Shown here piece by piece: positions 15,955-25,847 of a stretch of DNA of 64,000 nucleotides. How positions within the stretch are numbered: position 1 is the first letter of the stretch; each line of letters starts with the position of its first letter. Below the pieces are notes generated by a model. The model was not told the origin of the DNA. It searched no databases and was given only the letters and a program-made list of their open reading frames with translations. The DNA comes from Poritiphilus sp965212595 (GTDB lineage: Bacteria > Bacteroidota > Bacteroidia > Flavobacteriales > Flavobacteriaceae): assembly GCA_965212595.1 (NCBI GenBank), contig CBDBVE010000012.1, forward strand, positions 27,535 through 91,534. The letters run 5' to 3'. The position numbers and the translations under genes are program-made.

Positions 15955-18900
15955 GTGAAAAAACAACAACATATTGTACTAAATGGCAATCAGGCCGCAG
16001 CGCGGATAGCATACAAAACCAATGAAGTATGTGCCATTTACCCTATTACTCCAGCTTCTGAAATGTCTGAATTGGTTGAAGAGTGGAGTGCAAAAGGAAA
16101 TAGAAATTGTTTAGGAAGCGTCCCCACTGTTTACGAAATGCAAAGTGAAGCCGGCGCTGCCGGCACCTTGCATGGCGCGCTCCAGGCAGGTTCCCTGGCA
16201 ACAACCTTCACAGCCTCTCAGGGACTTCTTCTAATGATGCCGAATATGTACAAAATTGCTGGAGAGTTAACTCCCAACGTTATCCACGTCGCTACAAGAT
16301 CTGTGGCTACTCATGCGCTTTCGGTCTTTGGAGATCACAGCGATATAATGGCTGCGAGGGGTACCGGCTATGCGTTTTTGGGAGCGACCTCGGTGCAGGA
16401 AGCAATGGATTTTGCTTTAATATCCCAGGCAGCTACTTTAGCCTCAAGAATTCCTTTTGTCCATTTTTTTGATGGATTTAGAACCTCACACGAGAGCAAC
16501 ACCATTGAAGAAATTTCCGATGAGGTAATTGCCAAAATGATCGACAAAAAAGATTTAATGGCACATAGAAATCGAGCTTTAAGTCCGGATAACCCTTTTA
16601 TTAGAGGAACCTCTCAAGGCTCTGATGTGTTTTTTCAAAGCCGTGAAGCGGTCAATTCTTTTTACGACGACTGTCCGGAAATTGTACAACAACAAATGGA
16701 TAAGTTTTATGAGCTTACCGGAAGGTCTTATCAGCTGTTCGAGTATATTGGTCATCCAAAAGCTGAGCGCGTATTGCTGTCTATGGCCTCTTCAACCGAA
16801 ACCATAGCTAAGGCTGTAAACTACCTTAATGCTCAAGGTGAGCGCGTCGGACTTATAAAGGTTCACCTTTACAGACCCTTTAGTGCGGCACATTTGGTTA
16901 GGGCCATCCCGGGTAGTTGCAGATCTATTGCCGTCCTTGACCGAACTAAAGAACCCGGTACTTCTGGTGAACCCTTGTACCTGGATGTCGTGCAGGCATT
17001 GAGCGCTAAGCCCGAGCACTTTGAAACTATACCAAAAATTGTGGGGGGGCGCTACGGACTGTCTTCTAAAGAGTTTACCCCTTCCATGGCAAAGGCAGTT
17101 TTTGATAACCTTAAACTTGAAGAACCAAAAAACAATTTCACAATTGGGATTAATGATGACGTCACTTACTTAAGTTTGAAATACGCGAACGAGATTCCTG
17201 TGGATTCAGAGAACTACAAAGCTATTTTTTACCAATCCAAATCAGATAAAAATTCGGAGAGCTTTACAAATACCTTACAACTACTTAGCCAGAAGTCTTA
17301 TGTTCAGGGCTATACCGAATGTGATTACAAAAAACTGAATTCGAGAAGCGTTTCCCACCTTCGAATAAATTCAAAACTGATAAAATCACCATATTTAATT
17401 AGCCAGGCTGATTTTATCGCCTGTGATGACATTCGGTTCGTTCAAAACGATAATTCGATTGATCTACTGAAACAAGGCGGGACCCTTCTGGTAAATTCTA
17501 CTTTAAATTCTCTTGATTTTTGGAATTGTTTACCCGCTATAAAACAAGATCAGATCAGGGCTAAAAAAATTTCGCTCTATAGCGTAAACCTGGCAGTGCT
17601 AGCCAAAAACTACGTGGCGGCCGAACTCATATTTTCGCCATTGCACGCCTGCTTTTTAGCTATCAAAAACGGTCTGGTCCATCAGGAATCGCTCGGAGCA
17701 TTGAAGCAGTATATAGCCGAAGTGACCATTCCGGAAGAAGCAAATGATATATTGTATAACCAGGGTGCCGAAGATGACTTTTCAGAAACTTTGTTAGGGA
17801 AACTGCTGGCCACCAGGGGAGAAGAAGTAGCCGTAAGTGAATTACCTGTTGATGGAACCTTTCCTACGGATACCTCTAAACTTAGTGTTCTAAATGTTAC
17901 GGGAGATCTGCCGCAATGGGATACAGCGCTTTGCACACAATGTGGCGCCTGCAGTATGGCTTGCCCGCAAGCGGCTATAAGACCAAAAGTATTCGGAGAT
18001 GAGTATCTTATAAATGCACCTAGGACCTTTAAAACCGTCCCCAGCCTTGAACCTGAATGGGCAAACGAATTACTGAATCATACCCTTCAGATAAATGCAG
18101 ACCAATGCAATTCTTGTTCTAATTGTATAGATGCCTGCCCTGCTAAAGCGCTTACAATGGTTTCCAGGACATTAGTGATAGAAGAGGAAAGGGAGAACTG
18201 GGAGCATTTCCAAACTATTCCAGAATTCGATCGCTCCAAAATAGACCAGACCAAAGTGAGTCAGCAACAGCTGCATCAGCCTCTTTTCAAATATTCGCCC
18301 GGAGTATTGGCATGTGGTGAAGCGCCCTATTTAAAATTACTTTCCCAGTTATTTGGAGATCGCATGCTGGTAGCCAATGCCACCGGAGCCAGTTCAATTT
18401 TTGGAGGGGCACTGCCTACAACACCGTGGTCCAAAAATGAAGCGGGTAGGGGACCGGCCTGGTCGAATTCCCTTTTTGAAGATAATGCAGAATTCGGACT
18501 GGGGTTCAGGCTCACCCTGGATCATAAAAAGGAAAATGCCAAACAGCTACTTCAGAAACTGGCTGATAAATTACCTCCTGCTTTGGTATGGCAATTGTTG
18601 TATGCCGCTCAAAAGAACGAAGCCGAGATTGCGGAACAGCGTAAAGCCGTAAAGCAATTAAAAACACAATTACAACAAATAAATACGGCCGAGGCTAGCG
18701 AACTGAGCGCCCTAACGGAACACTTTATTGAAAAAAGTGTCTGGATTGTAGGAGGAGATGGTTGGGCTTATGACATTGGTTATGGTGGTTTGGATCATGT
18801 TTTGGCTTCTGGCGAAAATGTAAACATATTGGTTTTAGACAATGAGGTGTATTCCAATACCGGTGGACAAATGTCTAAAGCTACGCCCCTTGGAGCCGCC

Positions 18901-19455
18901 GCCAAGTTTGCACATAAGGGTAAAGGGAAACAGAAAAAAGACCTCGGACTCATGGCTATGACCTACGATGATGTATATGTTGGCTCTATAGCCATAGGCG
19001 CCGATCAACAGCAGACCCTAAAGACCTTCCTGGAGGCAGAAAGTTACGAGGGCCCATCTTTAATCATTGCCTATTGCCATAGCCCATCTCATGGGATCGA
19101 CATAAAAAAGCCGATAAAGTACCACAGAGCCGCAGTAGATTCTGGTCAGTGGCTGCTTTACCGGAACGATCCCAGAAGGTCGCAAGCAGCTGAGAATCCT
19201 TTACAATTAGATTCTAAGGAACCCAGCATACCTATTGAAAGTTATTTAAGCCTTGAGAAACGCTTCTCCAATTATTTATCCGGGACGGAGGAGGAAGCTG
19301 CACTCAAACTTGATGCCCTGCAAGATCAGGTTGATAGAAGGTATAACAAGTATTTAAGGATGGCAGGGAATGGACCATTTCATAAATTCTCGACAGTTGA
19401 GCATTTAGAAATTGACACTTCAAGAAAAGTAAAAACTGAAAGCGCTCAATTTTAA
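15955..19455 (+). CDS. Pyruvate:ferredoxin (flavodoxin) oxidoreductase homologue lacking the proximal cluster ligands
   Basis: 1166 residues, close to the single-chain NifJ/YdbK length of about 1175-1200. The substrate site is kept (YPITPASEM, YEMQSEAGA, HVATRSVATHALS), as are the thiamine diphosphate domain (GGDGWAYDIGYGG, DNEVYSNTGGQ) and both ferredoxin-type cluster motifs (Cys660/663/666/670 and 718/721/724/728). Compared with known PFORs, the proximal [4Fe-4S] ligands are mostly gone: the GACxGC motif reads GVLAC (Val784, Cys787), ATGCSS reads ATGASS (Ala812), and the C-terminal ligand is Ser1043 with a Cys two residues earlier. The glycine-rich GLGSDGTVGANK-type motif of domain III is replaced near 427-437. 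Start is GTG 15955. Activity as a normal PFOR is doubtful. Confidence 0.88.
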   Translation: MKKQQHIVLNGNQAAARIAYKTNEVCAIYPITPASEMSELVEEWSAKGNRNCLGSVPTVYEMQSEAGAAGTLHGALQAGSLATTFTASQGLLLMMPNMYKIAGELTPNVIHVATRSVATHALSVFGDHSDIMAARGTGYAFLGATSVQEAMDFALISQAATLASRIPFVHFFDGFRTSHESNTIEEISDEVIAKMIDKKDLMAHRNRALSPDNPFIRGTSQGSDVFFQSREAVNSFYDDCPEIVQQQMDKFYELTGRSYQLFEYIGHPKAERVLLSMASSTETIAKAVNYLNAQGERVGLIKVHLYRPFSAAHLVRAIPGSCRSIAVLDRTKEPGTSGEPLYLDVVQALSAKPEHFETIPKIVGGRYGLSSKEFTPSMAKAVFDNLKLEEPKNNFTIGINDDVTYLSLKYANEIPVDSENYKAIFYQSKSDKNSESFTNTLQLLSQKSYVQGYTECDYKKLNSRSVSHLRINSKLIKSPYLISQADFIACDDIRFVQNDNSIDLLKQGGTLLVNSTLNSLDFWNCLPAIKQDQIRAKKISLYSVNLAVLAKNYVAAELIFSPLHACFLAIKNGLVHQESLGALKQYIAEVTIPEEANDILYNQGAEDDFSETLLGKLLATRGEEVAVSELPVDGTFPTDTSKLSVLNVTGDLPQWDTALCTQCGACSMACPQAAIRPKVFGDEYLINAPRTFKTVPSLEPEWANELLNHTLQINADQCNSCSNCIDACPAKALTMVSRTLVIEEERENWEHFQTIPEFDRSKIDQTKVSQQQLHQPLFKYSPGVLACGEAPYLKLLSQLFGDRMLVANATGASSIFGGALPTTPWSKNEAGRGPAWSNSLFEDNAEFGLGFRLTLDHKKENAKQLLQKLADKLPPALVWQLLYAAQKNEAEIAEQRKAVKQLKTQLQQINTAEASELSALTEHFIEKSVWIVGGDGWAYDIGYGGLDHVLASGENVNILVLDNEVYSNTGGQMSKATPLGAAAKFAHKGKGKQKKDLGLMAMTYDDVYVGSIAIGADQQQTLKTFLEAESYEGPSLIIAYCHSPSHGIDIKKPIKYHRAAVDSGQWLLYRNDPRRSQAAENPLQLDSKEPSIPIESYLSLEKRFSNYLSGTEEEAALKLDALQDQVDRRYNKYLRMAGNGPFHKFSTVEHLEIDTSRKVKTESAQF

Positions 19456-19555
19456 CCCATGAAATCTAAACGCAACTTTTTATTTCTTTTGCAAACTCAA
19501 CTGGCTTTTTCATGCTGTTCTTCCGGGATAGCGACCCTAGAGAAACGTGAGCAGC

Positions 19556-22500
19556 TTATTTCTCCTGCATAGTATTCACCGCCTTCCAGTCTGCAGGAGG
19601 CCCTGAGATGGTGTATTCCGCGGATTTGGTCATAAAATATTTTGCCACTCCATCATTTGGATTTTTGGTAAGCACCTTATCAAAAACTGCTGAAGCTTTC
19701 GGAAATTCGTCCGCTAGAAAGTGAGCCAGCCCTTTCTCAAAATCTTTCAATGTCTTTTGCTTCATGACCATACTTTCCTCCTCGTCTCCATCGAAGCATT
19801 CGTAAATTCCCACTACCTCATCCTTCCCTTTTACGCGGACCTTTCCAAGGTATCGCAGCGAAAAGTCTTCACGGTTTTCAACAGTTTCCAGGCTGTTTTC
19901 ACTTATTATGATATTGGCTCCATAGTGTTTGGTGACCCCCTCCATTCTTGAAGCTGTGTTTACCGTGTCGGCAATTATGGCTGTATCATTTCTGTGAATG
20001 TCACCTATTATTCCCATAACCAAAGGGCCGGTATGCATTCCTATCCCAACCGAAATAGGGATGTTGCCATCATTAACTCTTCGCAAATTGTACTGTTGAA
20101 TGGCTTTTTGCATATCTATTGCGGCTTGTAGAGCATTTCCGCCTCCCATAGGGAACAAAGCCATAATACCATCTCCGAGGTATTGGTTTACGAAGCCCTC
20201 GTTGTCCTGGATTATGGGTCCCATCTTACCAACATAAGAATTCACAAATTTGAAATTTTGCCTGGGAGTCATTCCTTCTGCCAAGTGAGTATATCCTCTA
20301 ATGTCACTGAAAAGTACGGTTACCTCCTTCTCAACATGGTCTCCCAAAACAACCTCGGTAATCTCTGCTCTTCCTACCGATCTGATAAATTCTGTCGGCA
20401 CAAATTTACTTGCCGCTTTATGAATACCATTAAGGTTAAGGTGCGTCTTAATTCTACTGAGCAACTCGTTTTTAGAAAATGGTTTGGTAAGGTAGTCGTT
20501 AGCACCGGCGTTGAAACCTGTAACCAGATCGCTTACTCTATTTTTTGCAGTGAGTAGCACAACAGGCAGTTCGCTGGTAAGGTATTTAGCCCGTATCTTC
20601 TCGCAGACTTCATAGCCAGATAATCCAGGCATCATGACATCTAACAGCACCAGATCTATGTGTTCTCCTTTATCTATTAATTTTAAGGCCTCTTCCCCGT
20701 TTGCTGCCTCTTTTACTCCATACCCGGCTACCGTTAAATGGTTTTGAAGCACTCGCCTGTTTACCGGCTCATCGTCTACAATTAGGATTTGAGTATATTT
20801 TGCCTCCTTACCTGGCTCAACCGAAACTTCTCTTTCATGCGAGATGTCGGCTTCTATAGGTTGAATTCTTTCTATGGCCTGAGCCTTTTCCTGCAATTTA
20901 CCAGATCTATTCTCAGAACTCAGCGGAAGGGTAAAAGTAAAAGTAGAGCCCTTACCAATCACAGATTTCACACTAATGCTCCCTTTGTGTAGCTCCACTA
21001 ATTGCTTGGTCACCGAAAGCCCTAAACCGGTACCGTCGTATTGCCTTTCGGTAGATCCGTCGGCTTGCTCAAAAGATTCAAAAATCTTATCCAAATGCTC
21101 TGCGGCAATACCAATACCCGTATCAGCGACAGAAACTTCTGCGAAATCTATAGTTGTATGCGCACCAAGAACAATTTTCCCATTTCTACTAAATTTAATA
21201 GCGTTACCAACGAGGTTATGGAGGATTTGCTGTATCCGGTTTTCATCTGCTTCAACCAATGGAACATTCGTTGAAATGGTGTTAACCAACTCTAAATTTT
21301 TATTTTGAGCTAAGGGTTCAGAGAGCTTTAGCACCACATCTGCGACCGCGTGAAGATCTACTGGCTGCAGGTTTAATTGCAAGTCGTGATTTTTGAGCTT
21401 AGAAAAATCCAGGATATCGTTAACCAAGTGCGTAAGTCGTTTCCCGCTGTTGGTAATCATATCTAAATTTTCTACTGCCTCAGTTGACAACTTCCCGGCT
21501 GCGCCATCTTTTAATGATTCTGAGAGTCCTATGATACCATTTAAGGGCGTTCTTAGCTCGTGCGAGGTGTTGGCAAGAAACTGATCTTTTAACTGGTCTA
21601 CCTGCTTCAACCTGCTTACCAGTGTACGCTCTTGTTCGAGTTTTTTACTTTTTTGCCTCGATCGCCAATAGATACCCCCAATAAGAAGTAATCCAAGCCC
21701 GCCGAAGACCACTAGATTAAGTAGGTTCCGCTGCTTGTTAAGATCCTTCTCGAAAAGCAGTTCTCGCTCTGCCTTTTGCTTGTTTAATGCAATACTGTCT
21801 GCCAACTGTTGTTTTTCAAATTGGTATTGCATTTCTTGCCTGGTGATCTCCTGCGTTTTCTCATTGCTAAACAATGAATCTTTAGCGATAACCGCTTGCT
21901 TAAAATATGCTAGTGATTTTGTAGTGTTTCCAAGATTTTCCCAGGCTTCGCTTAAACACTCGCATGACCCTGTGATAATGGTTAAAGTACCCATTTCCCT
22001 TGCCAGTTCCAGGCTTTTCTCACAATCTTTTCTGGCTAATGCATATTGTTTTAGGCTTAGGTAATTTTTTCCACGATAGTAATAGGTTTCCCTTAGCCCA
22101 TCTCTATCCTGTACTTGCTGTTTTATAGCCACACTTCGGTTTAGATAATCCTGGGCTTCCTGATATTTACCTTCAAAATTATATGCCTTCCCAATATTAT
22201 TGTAGGCCCTGGTCATAGCCGATTTATTACCAGCTTCCTCTGCAATTGCAGCACTTTTTAATAGGTTTTCGAGCGCCAGATCAGACTGTCCGAGTTCTGT
22301 ATAAGTAAGTCCGATATTGTTGTATGCATTTGCCAGGGCATGTGGGTTACCCAACTCTTTCTTGATCTCAAGACTATATCGGTAATATTCCAGCGCTTTT
22401 TTGAAATCTCTTTGGCCGACATATACATTTCCCAGGTTATTTGTTACCCTGGAAAGCCCTGGTTTGTCGTCCAATTCTTCAGACAATTTAAGTCCAGCCA

Positions 22501-22936
22501 AAAGGTTTTCAATAGCTTGCGTATAATTACCCAGCTCGTAGTATACAGTTCCAATATTGCTAAAGGAGGTGGCCATGGCTTTCTTGTCCTTTAACTTTAT
22601 ATTTATTTCATGGCTCTCCTTAAAGGCTTTTAGTGCCTCCTTAAAATTACCTTGAACGGCATAACTTCTACCAACATAGTTCACAGCCGTGCCTTCCCAG
22701 TCCATGTTCGAACGATCTTTTGCGAACGCTAAAAGTTTGCGGCCAAAGGCCCTGGCTGTGTCCAAGTTTTTTCTAAAATGCAGCCTGCATACATTTAACC
22801 CCGCTTCGAACCTTAGCGAATCTGATAGCTGGCTATCTTGCCATATACCCATCAGGCTGTCTACTTTAGAATTCTGACCATTTAGTTGTAGGCAACAGAA
22901 ACTCCCTATGAGAAAGATGTAGAAATGTCGTCTCAT
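19556..22936 (-). CDS. TPR - histidine kinase - receiver - class III adenylate/guanylate cyclase fusion
   Basis: 1126 residues. Order: signal peptide; about seven tetratricopeptide repeats (50-350); a coiled coil; one membrane helix (about 407-424); HisKA with His459 in TSHELRTPLNG; HATPase (about 560-675, DTGIGI and GTGLGL); a receiver with Asp766 in LLDVMMPG; and a class III nucleotidyl cyclase (about 870-1045) with metal Asp878 (FSDIRG) and Asp922 (YLGDG) and transition-state Asn/Arg in VNTASRME. The ADTVN Asp favours ATP as substrate. A short C-terminal region ending PPADWKAVNTMQEK is shared by many adenylate cyclases. A phosphorelay probably controls cyclase output. The TPRs are periplasmic by topology. 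It is convergent with the oxidoreductase gene. Confidence 0.92.
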   Translation of the reverse strand: MRRHFYIFLIGSFCCLQLNGQNSKVDSLMGIWQDSQLSDSLRFEAGLNVCRLHFRKNLDTARAFGRKLLAFAKDRSNMDWEGTAVNYVGRSYAVQGNFKEALKAFKESHEINIKLKDKKAMATSFSNIGTVYYELGNYTQAIENLLAGLKLSEELDDKPGLSRVTNNLGNVYVGQRDFKKALEYYRYSLEIKKELGNPHALANAYNNIGLTYTELGQSDLALENLLKSAAIAEEAGNKSAMTRAYNNIGKAYNFEGKYQEAQDYLNRSVAIKQQVQDRDGLRETYYYRGKNYLSLKQYALARKDCEKSLELAREMGTLTIITGSCECLSEAWENLGNTTKSLAYFKQAVIAKDSLFSNEKTQEITRQEMQYQFEKQQLADSIALNKQKAERELLFEKDLNKQRNLLNLVVFGGLGLLLIGGIYWRSRQKSKKLEQERTLVSRLKQVDQLKDQFLANTSHELRTPLNGIIGLSESLKDGAAGKLSTEAVENLDMITNSGKRLTHLVNDILDFSKLKNHDLQLNLQPVDLHAVADVVLKLSEPLAQNKNLELVNTISTNVPLVEADENRIQQILHNLVGNAIKFSRNGKIVLGAHTTIDFAEVSVADTGIGIAAEHLDKIFESFEQADGSTERQYDGTGLGLSVTKQLVELHKGSISVKSVIGKGSTFTFTLPLSSENRSGKLQEKAQAIERIQPIEADISHEREVSVEPGKEAKYTQILIVDDEPVNRRVLQNHLTVAGYGVKEAANGEEALKLIDKGEHIDLVLLDVMMPGLSGYEVCEKIRAKYLTSELPVVLLTAKNRVSDLVTGFNAGANDYLTKPFSKNELLSRIKTHLNLNGIHKAASKFVPTEFIRSVGRAEITEVVLGDHVEKEVTVLFSDIRGYTHLAEGMTPRQNFKFVNSYVGKMGPIIQDNEGFVNQYLGDGIMALFPMGGGNALQAAIDMQKAIQQYNLRRVNDGNIPISVGIGMHTGPLVMGIIGDIHRNDTAIIADTVNTASRMEGVTKHYGANIIISENSLETVENREDFSLRYLGKVRVKGKDEVVGIYECFDGDEEESMVMKQKTLKDFEKGLAHFLADEFPKASAVFDKVLTKNPNDGVAKYFMTKSAEYTISGPPADWKAVNTMQEK

Positions 22937-23005
22937 TATCTTGGCCGGGGGAGCTTTTTTAATTGGTTATAGGTTCTTAAATGTACCATTAATAGTCCTA
23001 AACAC

Positions 23006-23033
23006 AAAAAAACCCGCGATCTGCGGGCTTTTT
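23006..23033 (-). terminator. Bidirectional Rho-independent terminator
   Basis: CCCGC-GATCT-GCGGG (23013-23027) flanked by seven A on the left and five T on the right, so it has a T tract on either strand. It should end the DUF2141 transcript. Confidence 0.85.
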
Positions 23034-23057
23034 GGGTTTCCTGATTGATGCTATGGT

Positions 23058-23477
23058 CTAGAAGCGAATTTTAAATTCTTTGTCTTCTGCCGTAATTTCA
23101 AATTTTGAGCTTTCAAAATTGGGTGGGCCCATGGCCATATCGTTACCACTTACGCCGTAGTTTTCCTTTGGCATTCCATTCTCTTCGAAATCCATTCTCT
23201 GGTTGTCATTTTCGTCGTGCATTACCATGATAGCATAAGTGCCTGGTTTAACATTTTCAAAGGTCAAGCTAAGTTCACCTGCTTTACTTTTTTCCTGTGC
23301 GTTTATTACACCCGGACCCTTCATAAAGGTATCTGAGGTATGAAGAGAGGCGATAATATGGCCAGCGTCAGAAAGTACATTTTCAATAGTTACAGTAACG
23401 GTTACCCCTTGATTTTCCTGAGCCTGAGCGGCCAGTGTAGTTAAAATTAAGCTTACAAATAGTGCTAGTGTTTTCAT
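23058..23477 (-). CDS. Secreted DUF2141 protein
   Basis: 139 residues with a signal peptide (LALFVSLILTTLAAQAQ). The DUF2141 pattern is clear: VTVTIENVLSDAGHIIASLH near the start, a central KPGTYAIMVMHDENDNQRMDFEENGMPKENYGVS and a closing beta strand. The DxNxNxxxD-like DENDNQRMD may bind calcium. Function is unknown. It is a single-gene unit with its own terminator. Confidence 0.9.
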   Translation of the reverse strand: MKTLALFVSLILTTLAAQAQENQGVTVTVTIENVLSDAGHIIASLHTSDTFMKGPGVINAQEKSKAGELSLTFENVKPGTYAIMVMHDENDNQRMDFEENGMPKENYGVSGNDMAMGPPNFESSKFEITAEDKEFKIRF

Positions 23478-23633
23478 CGGATTAAAGTTTTTTCGTTAAC
23501 AATGACCCAAAATTGCGATGAGTTCCTTTGGTAACGCAATCTTAATTACCGAACTGTCAGATTCTGCTGCCGAAATGTAAATAAAATTTGTTCCTCCAAT
23601 TCAGTCTGGAAAAACTACAATTCGGAATATAAG

Positions 23634-23666
23634 TTTGGGCTGCCCGCCACCCTTGGCTGAATTTTG
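23634..23666 (+). promoter_or_regulatory. Candidate Bacteroidetes promoter for the TonB receptor
   Basis: TTTG at 23634-23637 and GAATTTTG at 23659-23666 resemble the -33 TTTG and -7 TAnnTTTG elements with a 21-bp spacer; the -7 box has one mismatch. The receptor ATG is 21 bp further on. Confidence 0.35.
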
Positions 23667-23687
23667 CTGTATCAAATAAAACAATCG

Positions 23688-25847
23688 ATGAAACCTATAA
23701 TAACTATTATTTTTTTGCTAGCCACAGCCCTGGGACTTTCGCAAAACACTGTATCCGGAACCGTTACAGATGAAAAAGGCAACCCGATCTCTGGAGCCAA
23801 TATCTATTTAGAGGGCACCTATGATGGCGCATCCTCAGATGATGGCGGAAAGTTCGTATTTGAGACTACCGAGCAAGGCACTCAAACCTTGGTAATATCA
23901 ATGTTGGGTTACGATACCCACTATGAGGTAGGGGACATTAGCTACTTCAAAAATTTACAGATTACTCTGAGTGAGGCGATCAACGCATTAAGCGGAGTAA
24001 CACTTACCGCAGGAACTTTCGAAGCTGGAGACAACTCTAAAGCCTCTGTATTAAAACCACTGGATATCGTGACGACTGCAGGAGCTGCCGGCGATTTTGT
24101 TGCAGCGCTGCAAACCTTACCCGGAACGGCCACAGTTAATGAAGACGGACGCCTTTTTGTTAGGGGAGGAACAGCAGGTGAGACTCAGGTTTTTATTGAT
24201 GGCCTTAGAGTCTTTCAACCTTTTAACGCGACCGCTAACAATATACCAACCCGAGGTAGGTTCTCACCCTTTCTCTTTAAAGGTATCACCTTTAGTACGG
24301 GAGGATATTCTGCAGAATATGGGCAAGCCCTATCTAGCGTGCTACTCCTTAATACTACAGACGTGCCCGATCAGGAAAAGACCGATATCTCCATTATGTC
24401 TGTTGGAGGTGGTCTGGGACATACCGAAATTTGGGGCGACGAGTCGTTAAGTATTAATACCTCGTACATCAATTTAGCCCCTTACGAGAATCTAATTCCC
24501 TCAACTCAGGGCGTTCGCTGGAATAGTCCGTACGAATCCGCTTCAGGGGAGGCTGTCTTTAGAAGTAAGAAAGAAAAAGGCATGTTTAAGCTGTATACCG
24601 GTTTTACACATTCCAATCTTGACATCGAACAAGAAGACATTAATTTCGAGGACTTTATAAGGTTTAGTTTAAAAAATAACAACCTGTACTTTAATAGCTC
24701 CTACAAACACTTTTTTGATAAAGAATGGACACTGTATACAGGCGGAAGTGTTTCTAATGACACCAATGAAATAGGTCTTTTAGATGATAAGGTGGACACT
24801 CGCGAAACTGCCGCACATCTAAAGTTAAAAGTAAAAAAAACTTTCAGTAGTAAACTTAATCTAAGCCTAGGTACTGAATATTTCTATACAGACTATAATG
24901 AGACCTTTACTGCCATTGATGGTTTTACTTTTGATAGCGACTACCAGGATCAGCTTGGGGCAGCTTTTGTAGAAGGGGATATTTTCTTTAGCAATGCATT
25001 TGCCATGAAGCTCGGTGCCAGAGCTGAGTATTCTAAATTGATGGAAGCCTACAATCTTTCTCCCAGGGTTTCATTTGCTTATAAGAGCAGCGAAAAAGGG
25101 CAGTTCTCCCTGGCTTATGGAGATTTTTATCAGAACCCGCTTACAGAATATCTAAAATACGATCGGAAGCTCGAACCCCAAAAAACTTCACATTATATTC
25201 TAAATTATCAGTATTTAGGGGATGGTAAGACATTAAGGGCCGAGGCGTATTACAAAGACTACGATAACCTGATAAAATACGACACAGAGCTCCCACTTTT
25301 TAATTCGATCTATGACAATGGTGGGCAAGGATATGCCGCTGGTTTGGACATATTCTGGAGAGACAACAAAACAATAGATTACCTGGATTATTGGATTTCA
25401 TATTCGTACTTAAATACTGAACGCGACTTTCGAAACTACCCCTCCCAGGTTACCCCCAATTTTGCGCCGGAACACAGCTTTTCTTTGGTGACCAAATACT
25501 GGGTAAACAACTGGCGCTCTCAGCTTGGCCTTTCCTATAGCTTTGGCTCCGGACGCCCTTATAACAATCCCAATACACCCGAATTCATGGCCGAAAAAAC
25601 AAAGGCTTTTAACAATTTGAGTTTTAATTGGGCTTATTTGATAGACCAGCAGAAGATCCTTTACTTTTCGGTTAACAATTTGCTGGGTTTTAATAACATA
25701 AACAACTATCAATACGCCAACACTCCAAATGTCGATGGCATTTTTGAACGCAGAGCACTAAGACCGGCAGCAGATAGTTTCTTTTTTGTTGGTTTCTTTT
25801 GGACCATCAGCACCGACAAGAAGAGTAACCAACTTGATAATCTGTAA
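23688..25847 (+). CDS. TonB-dependent receptor with carboxypeptidase-like N-terminal domain
   Basis: 719 residues from ATG 23688, which begins a clean signal peptide (MKPIITIIFLLATALGLSQ). A carboxypeptidase-regulatory-like beta-sandwich (about 22-95, VSGTVTDEKGNPISGANIYLEGT) precedes the plug (FVAALQTLPGTATVNEDGRLFVRGGTAGETQVFIDGLRV) and a 22-strand barrel. The barrel ends in a strand with aromatic residues (FFFVGFFWTIST), though about ten polar residues follow it. It should import a substrate across the outer membrane using TonB. No SusD partner is adjacent, so it is not a polysaccharide-locus SusC. The substrate is unknown. Confidence 0.88.
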   Translation: MKPIITIIFLLATALGLSQNTVSGTVTDEKGNPISGANIYLEGTYDGASSDDGGKFVFETTEQGTQTLVISMLGYDTHYEVGDISYFKNLQITLSEAINALSGVTLTAGTFEAGDNSKASVLKPLDIVTTAGAAGDFVAALQTLPGTATVNEDGRLFVRGGTAGETQVFIDGLRVFQPFNATANNIPTRGRFSPFLFKGITFSTGGYSAEYGQALSSVLLLNTTDVPDQEKTDISIMSVGGGLGHTEIWGDESLSINTSYINLAPYENLIPSTQGVRWNSPYESASGEAVFRSKKEKGMFKLYTGFTHSNLDIEQEDINFEDFIRFSLKNNNLYFNSSYKHFFDKEWTLYTGGSVSNDTNEIGLLDDKVDTRETAAHLKLKVKKTFSSKLNLSLGTEYFYTDYNETFTAIDGFTFDSDYQDQLGAAFVEGDIFFSNAFAMKLGARAEYSKLMEAYNLSPRVSFAYKSSEKGQFSLAYGDFYQNPLTEYLKYDRKLEPQKTSHYILNYQYLGDGKTLRAEAYYKDYDNLIKYDTELPLFNSIYDNGGQGYAAGLDIFWRDNKTIDYLDYWISYSYLNTERDFRNYPSQVTPNFAPEHSFSLVTKYWVNNWRSQLGLSYSFGSGRPYNNPNTPEFMAEKTKAFNNLSFNWAYLIDQQKILYFSVNNLLGFNNINNYQYANTPNVDGIFERRALRPAADSFFFVGFFWTISTDKKSNQLDNL

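Noticed and set aside
20183..20557. 124-residue plus-strand ORF
   Set aside because: It lies entirely opposite the receiver and cyclase coding part, whose motifs are intact.
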